Assembly (NCBI GenBank): GCA_963989245.1
Contig: CAXDII010000112.1
Coordinates: forward strand, 1 to 64,000
Direction of reading: 5' to 3'
From: Nansenia antarctica
Taxonomy: Eukaryota > Chordata > Actinopteri > Argentiniformes > Microstomatidae
DNA length: 64,000 bases
Each line of letters begins with the position of its first letter. Positions within the stretch are counted from its first letter, which is position 1. A program made the position numbers and the translations under genes. The notes beneath the pieces are model-generated. The model had not been told where the DNA came from. It was given only the letters and a program-made list of their open reading frames with translations, and did not search any database. Positions 10,520-20,284 of the stretch are shown piece by piece.

Positions 10520-11473
10520 CCATCACACTCACCATTGATGACACTACCATCACCCCCTCCCCCCTGGCTCGCAACCTCGGCTTTATCCTGGACCCCAGCC
10601 TCTCATTTAATCCCCACGTCAGCTCCATCGTCAAGACCTCCTACTTCCACCTCCGCAACATAGCAAAAATCAGACACTGCCTCTCCCCGCCCGCTGCTGA
10701 ATCCCTCATCCACGCCTTCATCTCCTCCCGCCTTGACTACTGCAACTCCCTACTCACCGGCATCACCTCCCGCTCCCTCCATAGACTCCAGATGGTCCAA
10801 AACTCCGCTGCACGCCTCCTTTCAAACACCCGCTCCCGTGACCACATCACTCCTGTCCTCCACTCTCTCCACTGGCTCCCCATCAAAGAACGCATCCAAT
10901 TCAAAATCCTCATCCTCACATACAAAGCCCTCCATAGCCTGGCACCCCCTTACCTGACTGACCTCCTTCTCCCCCACCGCCCTACCCGTACCCTCCGATC
11001 CTCATCCATTGTTCCCCTCACTGTCCCACCCTCAAAACTCAAAGGCTTCGGTCACCGTGCCTTTTCACGAGCTGCAGCCCGCCTCTGGAACTCTCTCCCC
11101 CAACCACTCAGAGACTCACCCTCACTCCTCACTTTTAAATCCCACCTCAAAACCTACCTGTTCTCCCATGCCTACAGCCTCCCCTACCCCTAGCCATCTC
11201 CCCCATCCCGGCGACCCCGCCCCTCCCCCCTTGACACGCATACAACCTCCCCTACCCCTACCCACCTCCCCTAACCCTGCCACCCCCCTGATATGCATAC
11301 AGCCTCCCCTACCCCTAACCACCTCCCCTGTCCCTACCACCTATCCCCCCCTCCCCGTTCGCTGACTCTGTGTTCCATGTTCCATGTTGTTTTTGTGTTT
11401 TCCGTATCCCCTATATTGTCAGAGTCTTTGAGCCTCGGAAAAGCGCTATATAAATTCAATGAATTATTTATTA
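10520..11473 (+). mobile_element. 5'-truncated L2-like LINE, C-terminal RT region and 3' tail
   Basis: An open frame from about 10520 to the TAG at 11191-11193 encodes the region after the reverse-transcriptase catalytic core: LARNLGFILDPSLSF, SSRLDYCNSLL, HITPVLHSLHWLPIKERIQF, then KALHSLAPPYLTDLL and GFGHRAFSRAAARLWNSLP. A C-rich 3' UTR with degenerate CTCCCCTACCCCTA repeats follows. The element ends in GCCTCGGAAAAGCGCTATAT and an (ATT)n tail, the classic L2 3' end. The YADD core is absent. Its 3' end abuts a 21-bp scrap of piggyBac coding sequence. Confidence 0.88.
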
Positions 11474-11496
11474 TTATCACAATATATGTGATAACC
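11474..11496 (-). pseudogene. displaced piggyBac transposase scrap with catalytic Asp
   Basis: Read on the minus strand from 11496, the codons are GGT TAT CAC ATA TAT TGT GAT AAT: GYHIYCDN. This continues the piggyBac reading frame that stops at the far side of the hAT element (16087). The Asp matches the second catalytic Asp of piggyBac DDE transposases. The L2 3' tail begins immediately beyond, so the L2 lies against this point as well. Confidence 0.7.
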
Positions 11497-11899
11497 CAGT
11501 GGTGTAGTCTACGTGATACGCGGGACTACGGCGTATACCCACTAGGAACGGCCAAGGATTTGCGTATACCCACTTAAAAATGCGCGAGTATACGTATACC
11601 CACTTAAAAATGCGCGAGGATACGTATACCCACTTAAAAATGCGCGAGGATACGTAACAGTGTTATATACAACAGATAGATCCGGTCCATTCATGTCTCT
11701 ATTGGTCAGTTTGAGTTCCAGCCGTACAAATATCCATGATATACGCACGGGCCGGCTAAATGGAATCTTGACACATCTTGTATTACTCCGCGTTTGTAGA
11801 TTTTACCCGTCGTGCCTAACCACTCCGCTAGCTGTACCAAATACACACCTTTGCCGCACCATAACACTTATTGTGACAGAACTTTCAAACTTCCCAGAT

Positions 11900-12068
11900 A
11901 TGAAGCGAAAGCAAACGACACTGTTTGAGTGTTTTAGTAAGCCTTCCCCTGAAGCTACTGCCGCTTCTGGTGACACTGACACTGACATGAATGTTACAGA
12001 AAAAGAGCCAGATGATGAGGCTAATGCTATCCAGCACCAACCCGATGCCATCGTAACGTCACCTGGTG
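11900..12068 (+). CDS. hAT transposase exon 1
   Basis: ATG at 11900 begins MKRKQTTLFECF, a common start of KIAA1586-like hAT transposases. An acidic, Ser/Thr-rich stretch follows, and the exon ends SPG with donor GTAAG at 12069. Length is 169 nt (phase 1), which joins correctly to the exon at 12323. It lies inside the hAT element. Confidence 0.7.
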
Positions 12069-12322
12069 GTAAGTGAAAGTACCATATGATATGCGTTATC
12101 ATTAACGTAAACTGTAACAGCAGGGTATTATTGTTGGTAGGCCTATATTGAATTGTATCTAGAACTTAATATTCTCTGTATAGTTATTCTCTGTCAGAAT
12201 AGTAGTGTGATGATGGATCAATGAATGCGGGGGAAGGGGAGAGAGAACTTAGAACATGTGCGTGTGTGTCTGTGTGCAGTAGAAAACAAACAGAATATGA
12301 TGTTTATATCTCCTTGTTTCAG

Positions 12323-12427
12323 ACGATGAGACAACTGAGAACTCCTGGCCAGCCTTGTGGACTGAAAGTCAGGCTAAGGAATTTAAAACAAGGCATCCTT
12401 GGTTACAGTGGAGGGACAGAAAATTAG
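12323..12427 (+). CDS. hAT transposase exon 2
   Basis: 105-nt exon between TTTCAG and GTAAT. In frame with exon 1 it reads DDETTENSWPALWTESQAKE followed by FKTRHPWLQWRDRKL. The FK-x-x-HPWL motif is typical of the N-terminal zinc-finger/BED-like region of KIAA1586-like hAT proteins. It continues in phase to the exon at 14122. Confidence 0.7.
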   Translation, partial: TMRQLRTPGQPCGLKVRLRNLKQGILGYSGGTEN

Positions 12428-13177
12428 GTAATATCAGCACACATGAAAAGGCAAAGCTGATATAAACAATTGAAATTCATAAAGTCAATGACTATGCAAA
12501 TGAGAGTTAATTCAGGGTCATCTTTAATGTGCATTAATTTAAGACATTTACCATTCAATTACTATATTGCAGTGGCAGTTGGCCGATAGAGGGCGCTGGG
12601 GCGCCGCCCCCACCTTCACTTCCTAGTTGCGGGGAGGAGTCGGGTCGCCGATCGAATGCAAGTCTATCGCAGGCCAAATACTTTTCGCTTACACGTGAGC
12701 TGTAGCAGCGCTCCAATTGGCTGTCTCTATTTCTCGGCCGGGGCGCAAAAAGTTGCGTCCTGAATATCCGGTTGTAATAGCAGACAATGCATTATGCTGA
12801 GGACTTCCGACTTCCGGGCTTCCGGACTTCCAGGCTTCCGGACTGCTCTCCTAACAAATTAAGTTGTTTACAATGTAAGGAGGATTTATTTCTGTAAACA
12901 AATTGAACAAATGGATTAGAAGGAGGCATCTTTTGTTCCCAACTTGAGGATATTGCAACTGGACCTATTACCGAAGTCAAACTTCGTTTGTGGTCGCAAT
13001 CTCCGCACCGGCTGTTAGGCTGCTACTGTTGGTGTTTTGCGAAGCCAGAATACACAAACTCGACCTGAAGGTAAGAGAGTCAGCTAAGATAAAAGCTACT
13101 TCAAACATTTAGTAATATCGTCAGCATGGTACGTTTTCTAATGTCGTCTTTTCGCTTGTTTGTTTATGTATTCAACC

Positions 13178-13258
13178 AGCACACGCACACACACACACAC
13201 ACACGCACACACGCACACACGCACACACACACACACACACACTCACACTCACACACTC
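13178..13258. repeat. CA microsatellite
   Basis: Imperfect (AC)n with occasional G and T interruptions, inside the nested hAT-type element and abutting the 31-bp minisatellite. Confidence 0.9.
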
Positions 13259-13764
13259 ACTAGAGGGGATAAAGAGGTCTGTACAGGGGGGTAGAGGGGA
13301 TGAATAGGTCTGTACAGGGGGGTAGAGGGGATGAAGAGGTCTGTACAGGGGGGTAGAGGGGATGAAGAGGTCTGTAGAGGTGGGTAGAGGGGATGAAGAG
13401 GTCTGTACAGGGGGGTAGAGGGGATGAAGAGGTCTGTAGAGGAGGGTAGAGGGGATGAAGAGGTCTGTAGAGGAGGGTAGAGGGGATGGAGAGGTCTGTA
13501 CAGGGGGGTAGAGAGGATGAAGAGGTCTGTACAGGGGGTAGAGGGGATGGAGAGGTCTGTAGAGGTGGGTAGAGGGGATGAAGAGGTCTGTAGAGGTGGG
13601 TAGAGGGGATGAAGAGGTCTGTACAGGGGGGTAGAGGGGATGAAGAGGTCTGTAGAGGTGGGTAGAGGGGATGGAGAGGTCTGTACAGGGGGGTAGAGGG
13701 GATGAAGAGGTCTGTACAGGGGGGTAGAGGGGATGGCGAGGTCTGTACAGGGGGGTAGAGCTAT
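13259..13764. repeat. 31-bp minisatellite, about 16 copies
   Basis: Unit GGTCTGTACAGGGGGGTAGA followed by GGGGATGAAGA. The main variants are ACAGGGG versus AGAGGTG and AAG versus GAG. The 199-residue minus-strand reading frame across it is only translated repeat. Confidence 0.93.
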
Positions 13765-14121
13765 TCTCATGCTAAAATCGACTGTAAATCCAGATTTTAA
13801 AGTTGATATTCTTCCCCGTGGAGCATGCCCCAATAACCTGTGCCCCACCCAAAATGTTTAGCACCAGCCGCCACTGCTATATTGTAATGTTAGTTATCAA
13901 TAGTTGTCAGATAATTAGCTATTGAAAGAGTGTAATGTTTTCCTCCTTTCATCTGCTTTTCAAGCATTTGCTAGCCATGGTGTGAAGATTGTAAACAGTT
14001 TATTAAATACTTTAGATTTAATTTAATTAAAATGTTGGCCCTGTTCAGCAGATGTTATTGCTAATATAGATACAAAACGTGTATGATGATGCTAATTAGT
14101 CGTGGTTTTGTTTACTTCCAG

Positions 14122-14210
14122 GTTGTGCTATTTGCAGGTCCATAAAATCAACTGCCATCCTCACAGAAAAAAGAGTGTCCATATCTGAGGAGTGGGTGTC
14201 CTTTAAGATC
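14122..14210 (+). CDS. hAT transposase exon 3 fragment (BED-like Cys pair)
   Basis: Starts after TTACTTCCAG and stays in phase with exon 2. It reads GCAICRSIKSTAILTEKR followed by VSISEEWVSFKI; CAIC is the expected zinc-finger cysteine pair. Coding similarity stops at 14210, where a GGGCCCTATTATACACTTCA repeat begins, so the central part of the transposase is missing. Confidence 0.6.
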
Positions 14211-14212
14211 CA

Positions 14213-14540
14213 GGGCCCTATTATACACTTCATAAGTCTTAAGCAATAAGACGAGGCGGTAGATCTAAACTTAAGACGTGGAGGCGTGGTCACGGCCACT
14301 TTGCTATTATGCGTGCGGTAGTGGGCGCCTAAGACCCGGCGCTAAGCCCAGAAATTAGTCATGGGTGTGTTTTGGGCGTCTTCTCAATCAACCCAATCAG
14401 CGTGCCAGGTGCCATTCCCTTTAAGAACCGGCTGCGTTAGGTCATAAGCGCTATGCAATTATGCAGTTCATAGGCGCTAGACTTCATGCACGTTTTGAAA
14501 CACAAGCGCGCCTCCGCGGTTTGCGCATGCGCGCTGACCC
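14213..14540. mobile_element. fragment of a GGGCCCTATT-type MITE (Harbinger-like end)
   Basis: GGGCCCTATTATACACTTCA at 14213 resembles the termini of Harbinger-derived fish MITEs. The matching inverted right end was not found, so only the start is well defined; the right boundary is set where transposase homology resumes. Confidence 0.4.
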
Positions 14541-15603
14541 ACTTCTTAAGAAGGCAATCAACCACTTCAAAGCGTTCATGGAGAAGATCCACAATCTCTA
14601 CAGTCAGTCTAATAAAAATTCACGGGAGCTTCTGGAAGCAGCACAAGAAGTGGGCTCACAAGTCCTGAAAATTGTTTTAAGTACACGATGGGTGGCCAGC
14701 AGCTTCCGTTCTGTACAGGCTGTGTGGAGGTCGTATGAAGCACTCAACAGGCACTTTGAAAATGCTGCAGAAGACCAAACAAGAAACAGCAAAGAGAGAC
14801 AAACTTACAGAGGCCTGGCACGTCGTATGCAGAGCAAGGAATTCCTGTGTGACCTTGGACTCATGTATGATGCACTGTCTGAACTTGCAACCCTATCTCA
14901 GCAACTCCAGGCCCATTCAACCACACTCTTGAGAGCAAACCAGCTTCTGAAGCGCACCATCAGAGTGCTGGCAACATTCAAAGACACCCCAGGAGAGAAA
15001 ACAGAGGAGGCACTGACAGCACTGGGTTTGGGACATTTGGGATCAGTTCCCCTGGAGTCAAATGCAAAGCTCACACCAATCAATGCAAAGCAGTTCCTCC
15101 AAAGTCTGATCAACAACATGGAGAAGCGCCTCTCATTTGAAGGTGAAATGCTTCTTGATCTCAATGTTCTGGATACAGGAAACTGGCCATCAACACCTGG
15201 CATACGGCATGGTGAGACACAGGTAAAGCGACTGTGCAGGCGGTTCAATCTTTGTGAAGCGCAAGCAGTTAATGGTATGAGAGATTTCCTTGAGCACCCA
15301 GACAGTGAGCCTGAAAGCCTAAAGCCACTCATACGATGCATGCAGACCATCCCTTGCAGCACTGCCGAATGTGAAAGGGGCTTCAGTCTCATTAACAATA
15401 TATGCACGGACAAGAGATCTACACTGTTGTTGTCCAATGTCAGTCATTTGATGATGATCAGCATCAATGGGCCCCCTGTAAGACTTTTTGAGCCAAGGAA
15501 GTACATCACAACATGGTTGAGAAGCCATCGTTCTGCCACACAAGCAAGGAGGCAATGCAAACCTCAGATGGCCGAGTACAAGCATATTTGGAAAGCTTTG
15601 TAG
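14461..15603 (+). CDS. hAT transposase C-terminal part, KIAA1586-like
   Basis: Open frame of 380 codons. The first ~28 residues come from the adjacent repeat; homology begins around INHFKAFMEKIHNLYSQS (about 14548). It continues through LSTRWVASSFRSVQAVW, the RNase-H-fold region of hAT transposases. It ends in the dimerisation domain: IPCSTAECERGFSLINNI, then RSTLLLSNVSHLMMISINGP. The frame has no stop, which suggests a fairly recent insertion. The catalytic N-terminal segment is lost between 14210 and 14548, so the protein should be inactive. KIAA1586-like genes are domesticated relatives, but the 8-bp TSD and TIRs show that this copy is a transposon. Confidence 0.85.
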   Translation: MQFIGARLHARFETQARLRGLRMRADPLLKKAINHFKAFMEKIHNLYSQSNKNSRELLEAAQEVGSQVLKIVLSTRWVASSFRSVQAVWRSYEALNRHFENAAEDQTRNSKERQTYRGLARRMQSKEFLCDLGLMYDALSELATLSQQLQAHSTTLLRANQLLKRTIRVLATFKDTPGEKTEEALTALGLGHLGSVPLESNAKLTPINAKQFLQSLINNMEKRLSFEGEMLLDLNVLDTGNWPSTPGIRHGETQVKRLCRRFNLCEAQAVNGMRDFLEHPDSEPESLKPLIRCMQTIPCSTAECERGFSLINNICTDKRSTLLLSNVSHLMMISINGPPVRLFEPRKYITTWLRSHRSATQARRQCKPQMAEYKHIWKAL

Positions 15604-15645
15604 ACTACCAGGCTGTTTTTTTATTTTTTATTTGAAGCGTTTGAC

Positions 15646-15720
15646 TTGTAGCAGTTCTTGTAGCAGTTCTTGTGGCAGTTCTTGTAGCAGTTCTTGTGGC
15701 AGTTCTTGTAACAGTTCTTT
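15646..15720. repeat. 12-bp tandem repeat after the hAT transposase
   Basis: About six copies of GTAGCAGTTCTT with GTGG and GTAA variants, within the hAT 3' region just after the transposase stop. Confidence 0.85.
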
Positions 15721-16086
15721 CTTTCTTGCATTTAAGCTGAGAGTACATAGTGATGGTGATTAACACTAAACAGTAGAAAATCAGTCCACCCCCCTGCTGT
15801 AAATGCCATTGGTTGTTAAAGTTTTTTAACGTTTTTTTTTTTTTTGTTAAAGTCTTGTTTTGTTTATAATAAATTGAAATGTTTGTAAACACATAACCAG
15901 TCGTTCAGAATGCTCTCATATATGTGTAGATGCATACTGTATGCATAAGTGAGTATGGTGGTGCTTATGGCGTGTCGCTACGGGACGGGTGTCGCTCCAG
16001 GACACGTCGCTCTGGGACGGGTGAGCATGAAGCTGGGAGGGAAAAATCACAGTATACCCACTAGAAACAACTAGACTACACCACTG

Positions 16087-16965
16087 TGATAACCAGAGCC
16101 CAGGAAGTTCTTGTTCACCAGGTCAGCCACAACATCAAACGACAGACCCTTCCCAGTGGCAAACTTGGACTTGCCAGTGTAGAGCCTGTAGTCGATGGTA
16201 TAGCCATTTACATCGGCAAGAACAAAAAACTTCAGCCCCCACTTGGTGGGCTTTGCCCTCATGTACTGTTTTATGGACAACCGGGCCTTGGTGGCGACCA
16301 TCCTCTCATCGACAGAGATGTGTTGCCTGGGATGGTAAATGGCCATGCAGCGGTTCCTGATCATGCCATACAGTGGCCTGACCCGGTGGAGGAGGTCATA
16401 TTCTTCAGTGCCCCTTTTTCTGTCATTCTCCACATCTTCAGTTGGATCACTCATGTGGAGATTGGCAGAAATGGCCATGAAGCGGTCTCTGGGCATCAGG
16501 GTGGCTGGGAAGGGCACATGAAAGATGGTGTCTTTCCTCCAAAAATCTCTCACCTTGGGCAGGTGCAGCACCGCCATGTAAAGCATGATGCCCAGGTATT
16601 GCTTCATGTCTGCAGGGGTCAATTCTCTCCACGCAAATGTTTTACCATTCTCTTTATTCTTTGCTGCTTTGCTGTTTGTGTTGTTACACAGCACTCTCAT
16701 TATTTCCTCATCAAAAAACTGTAAAAAGATTTCGCCTGGGGATGGATTCCCAGTGTTGAGGGGGGGCTGAACTCCGGGGCTCCTTTTGGGAGCAAACCAT
16801 GGTGGTTTGGGGGCAATGTCAGGGTCTGCCTCCGTTTTCCAACCGGTTGCTCTAATCTGTGACCGGCTTCTGAAGCTGTCACCGCCGGCACCGTGCCCGA
16901 TGTTACGGCTGCGGTGTGCACTCTCTCCCCTCTCAGTACTTCCATTCCTCCCCTCAGAAGGCATG
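16087..16965 (-). pseudogene. piggyBac transposase main exon, broken by the hAT
   Basis: Minus-strand frame starting after TTTTAG (AG 16967-16966). It includes ILCNNTN-like N-terminal motifs, MKQYLGIMLYMAVLHLPKV, ISVDERMVATKARL with the first catalytic Asp, and KWGLKFFVLADVNGYTIDYR. It runs open to LVNKNFLGSGYH, where the hAT target site TGATAACC interrupts it. The next codons, including the second catalytic Asp, are at 11476-11496. The third catalytic Asp and the C-terminal cysteine-rich region are not found. This is a PGBD4-like transposon relic rather than a host PGBD gene. Confidence 0.88.
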
Positions 16966-17095
16966 CTAAAAGTAATGTAGATAATATAACATAAGATTAT
17001 AGCTTGAGTCTCAGTCATCCCGAAGGAAAATATTATGCGAGTTACCCAAAAAGTTAGGCTACAAATGTTAGGCTACAACATACAAAGTTACTCAC

Positions 17096-17196
17096 GCTGA
17101 TGAAGACGAAATCACGTCCCCATGTTCACTGTCGTCCTCTGACTCCTCGATAAATCGAGATGGAGGTTTTGACACCCTCAATGATTTCCGGGACAT
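17096..17196 (-). pseudogene. piggyBac transposase first coding exon
   Basis: ATG at 17196-17194 begins MSRKSLRVSKPPSRF, followed by an acidic stretch EESEDDSEHGDV and a donor GTGAG (GT 17095-17094). The 101-nt exon leaves two bases, and the next exon at 16965 completes the codon in frame, so the split gene structure is consistent. Confidence 0.7.
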
Positions 17197-18344
17197 TTTT
17201 TAAAGTTTAAAGATCCAAAAAGCCCGCGCTAGCAAAGAATTTGTAAACCAAACTCCACGTAACTCATCCACAGAACGCTCCACCAATCACTGTGAGTAAA
17301 CTGACTCTGAGAATGTCGTCACGTCACATTTTACCGTAATACCCTATATGTTGGTTGAAGTGCAACATCTCAGCTTTCAGGGACAGTTGGATTTTTTTCG
17401 ATAGCACAAACCGTTTAGAAATTACGGGTGCGGATGCGGATTTGTGCCGGCGGCGGTACATTCGGCGCAGAAGGAAAGTAGATATACAATCTTTCTTATT
17501 CTGCTAGAATTGGGCTTTATGGTAATACCACAGTGGATTGAAGCATTGGAACAAACCCTCACTCATTGGAAATGTCTGTTTTTTGTAGTTGGACATACGA
17601 TTTTCTTACAGGTGAGAGAGTAAGTAAAGACAGTATCTGACTGCATTGCCCACAGCAACCCAATATTCAATTAGAATGATGTTATGATTTGATATGAATT
17701 CAATGTATACCTCTTATTAAATTATAAATACTCTGGTTGTTATATTTGCCTTTTGGTTGACAGCAAAAGAGGGAGAGAGGAGGATAGAGAGGGAGAGAAT
17801 GAGAGAGAGCATGATGGTGTCGGCACACCAGAGAGACAGCAAGAACCAGGTGAGAAAGTGGACATGTAGGCCCAATCCCGATTCTCTTTTTTACCACTTC
17901 GGCTCGTTTTGGAGTCACTCGTTTTGGAGTCACTCGTTTTGGAGCCATAGCCGTAGTGGTTCCCCGGGGGAAATGGGACAACCCTTCATGGGACAACCCT
18001 AATACGTCAGCCGTAGTTTAATTAATGGGTTAATTCATAGTCAGGACAGCGCATGCGCCTAAGAGAGAGTTCATGATATACCACTAGGTGACTGACAGGT
18101 GTCGAGAGAACCGAAGTAAACTGGTTATACCTTTGTTGAACCCAGACTAAAGTGTCTTATTATTCTATGTCCAAGTGACATTACACGTAGTATCGTAGAA
18201 AAGCATTGACGCTCGCGATTCATTCACAACTTGAATGAACTTGAACGCTATCAATCGATCAAACAAGTCATAAAATAAAAAAGAACAATGCTTCATTATC
18301 AGGCCATGACAGAATAAGCTCTAACCTGTATGAAACCTGTGCTC
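17197..18344. other. no gene; short TCGTTTTGGAGTCAC tandem repeat
   Basis: No coding exon recognised. Purine-rich GAGAGAG stretches occur at 17770-17810. A 15-bp unit TCGTTTTGGAGTCAC is repeated about three times at 17900-17945. The sequence from about 17872 (CCCAATCCCGATTC, CGGCTCGTTTT) resembles, in inverted orientation, the segment at 19755-19795. The pair could be ends of an old DNA element later cut by the 18345-20066 insertion. Confidence 0.4.
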
Positions 18345-18529
18345 CAGTGGTGTAGTCACTAGGAAAGGCCAAGGATTTCCGTATACCCACTTAAAAATGT
18401 GTGAGGATACGTAACGGCGTTTTGTGACAGAACATTCACTTTCATTCATAAAATTCACCCCGTCTGTGTTACGAAGCGCTTGACTTTTGGACCATTGGGA
18501 CTGACTATAGCGTCATATACCATCAACGG

Positions 18530-19460
18530 GCGGAAACATGAAATATGTCAAAATGCAGCACTATCATGCGCAGATCTGCCTGAGGATAGATAACTTTAGA
18601 TAGATAACTTTACATTAAATATGTCTACCATCATCCGCTGTCAAACACCACAATTAAACATGATTGTAATCTCTGTAATCGCGCACCGATGTATTTATAT
18701 GGGGAAGGCTTTGCTTGACGATTTCATTGGACTGACGCCGGGCAGAGGAACAGGGACTGTCGCCTTGTGACAAACGCGCAGATATGAGTGCTCCTGCTTT
18801 GATAGTCTAATGCAGCGGTTCCCAACCTTTTTGGACTCACGGCCCACTTTACAAATCTCTACAGTATTCGCGGCCCACCTAGTGCGCGAAGCGTGTAAAG
18901 AAAAGGTCTATAATGCATTGAAATGACATTAGTACATCAGACATTAGACATTAGACATCAGACATGGAAATATGTCAATGCGCGGCTGTCATGCACAAAT
19001 CAGCTTGTAACGTTAGACACACAGCACATCGGCATAATAACGTGTTGTTGTTGTTGTTGTGCTTGTTATAAAGAAAAGGTCTATAATGCATTTAAATGCA
19101 TATCAATATATATTATGCAATATATATTGCAATATATTATATGCAATATATATCAACCCATTAATAATATTACCTAATAACAACTGCTCGGATTAGATTG
19201 CGGGTTCCGCTACATGGAAATAGGTCAAAATGCGCATCATGTACAAGTCAGACGAACGTTTGATAGATAACTTTACATATGTGTACCATCATCCGCTGTC
19301 AAACGCCACAGGTAATAATTGATTTATGATTGTACATCTCTGAAATGCTCGACTGTCATGCAGCGTTGCGTTACTGTAACGTTAGACACAGCACCGACAT
19401 AAAAGCGATTTTTTTTTGGTTACGCTTGTTATAAATAAAAGGTCTATAATGCATTGTAAT
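18530..19460. repeat. diverged tandem blocks inside the deleted hAT
   Basis: The motifs CCATCATCCGCTGTCAAAC, ATAACTTTACAT and AAAGGTCTATAATGCATT each recur two or three times between 18530 and 19460 in the same order, as expected of two to three diverged copies of a block of several hundred bases. A CAGCGGTTCCCAACCTTTTT motif at 18813 resembles a hAT (Charlie-type) terminus, but its partner end was not found. Confidence 0.5.
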
Positions 19461-19673
19461 GACATTAAACTAAGATAATACGATGGTTATCATATTTTTT
19501 CAAGTCTTTAATTACAAGTAATTCCAGAAAAAGTAAATGACATTTCAGGCTCGCTTCCGTATTACGAGAGCGAAAATAACATTTCTGTAGATGTTTCGTA
19601 ATGCATGCTGGAAGGGAGTCTCATGGCTCCGAATCGAACGAGGGTCAAGATTTTCTCCAAACGGAGCCATGGA

Positions 19674-19701
19674 TAACCCTAACCCTAAACCTAACCCTAA
19701 A
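19674..19701. repeat. short interstitial telomere-like repeat
   Basis: About 4.5 copies of CCCTAA, one with a base lost (AAACCTAA). Too short to indicate a chromosome end. Confidence 0.7.
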
Positions 19702-20178
19702 TGAGTAATGAATTGGGACGCCACTACGGCTACACGTGAACGCGCAAAACGGAGATTAGGGGTGAAAACGGAGCCGGAGGGGTGAATTGGGATTCACCCG
19801 TAGTCAAGACCACATAAGTAGCCTCGAGCCTAACGGCCCTTAGGGGGCAGGAGCCTATCTCCTGTTTCTGTAGCGTGAGGCAGCTTGATGTACAAGTACA
19901 GTCCATGCCACCCCCCCCCAAGGCAGCAAACACTGGTGTAGATGCATACTGTATGCATAAGTGAGTGTGGTGGTGCTTATGGGGTGTCGCTACGGGACAG
20001 GTGTCGCTCTGACTGGGAGGGCAAAATCACAGTATACCCACTAGAAAAAACTAGACTATACCACTGAAGACACATATAAACGAACTAACAGGCAACAAAG
20101 GAGAAAGACACATTAATAATGATAATAACAACAATGCACACATTCACACACACAATACACACTCAACATATGCTTATA

Positions 20179-20186
20179 CACACACG

Positions 20187-20281
<95 letters not shown>
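20179..20281. repeat. CA microsatellite
   Basis: About 50 CA dinucleotides with one TA interruption near 20250, immediately outside the long inverted repeat. Confidence 0.97.

Positions 20282-20284
<3 letters not shown>

Larger units (their letters stand above)
12570..13876. mobile_element. non-autonomous hAT-type element nested in the hAT
   Basis: Ends CAGTGGCAGTTGG (12570) and, inverted, CAGTGGCGGCTGG (13876). An exact 8-bp target duplication CTATATTG flanks it (12562-12569; 13877-13884). No transposase is visible inside. The interior is filled by a CA microsatellite and a 31-bp minisatellite. It interrupts the intron before the third transposase exon of the surrounding hAT element. Confidence 0.9.
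11497..16086 (+). mobile_element. hAT DNA transposon, 4.6 kb, with 8-bp TSD
   Basis: Terminal inverted repeats start CAGTGGTGTAGTCTA (11497) and end TAGACTACACCACTG (16086). They are flanked by a perfect 8-bp target duplication TGATAACC (11489-11496 and 16087-16094), the hAT signature. Near the left end, AGTATACGTATACCCACTT units recur three to four times as subterminal repeats. It carries hAT transposase exons on the plus strand. It is internally interrupted by a second hAT-type element (12570-13876) and by a GGGCCCTATT repeat (14213 on), so it is probably not autonomous. It sits inside a piggyBac transposase. Confidence 0.93.
18345..20066. mobile_element. internally deleted relative of the 11.5-16.1 kb hAT
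   Basis: Starts CAGTGGTGTAGTC and ends GACTATACCACTG. Both subterminal regions match the larger copy: GTATACCCACTTAAAAATG and GCATACTGTATGCATAAGTG, with GTGTCGCTACGGGAC. No transposase is present and the flanks show no clear 8-bp duplication (TGTGCTC versus AAGACACA). It is either old or altered by recombination. Confidence 0.75.

Noticed and set aside
13249..13848. 199-residue Pro/Ser/Thr-rich minus-strand protein
   Set aside because: It is the 31-bp minisatellite read through; frame openness is a property of the unit.
16086..16724. 212-codon plus-strand frame
   Set aside because: Antisense shadow of the piggyBac transposase exon.
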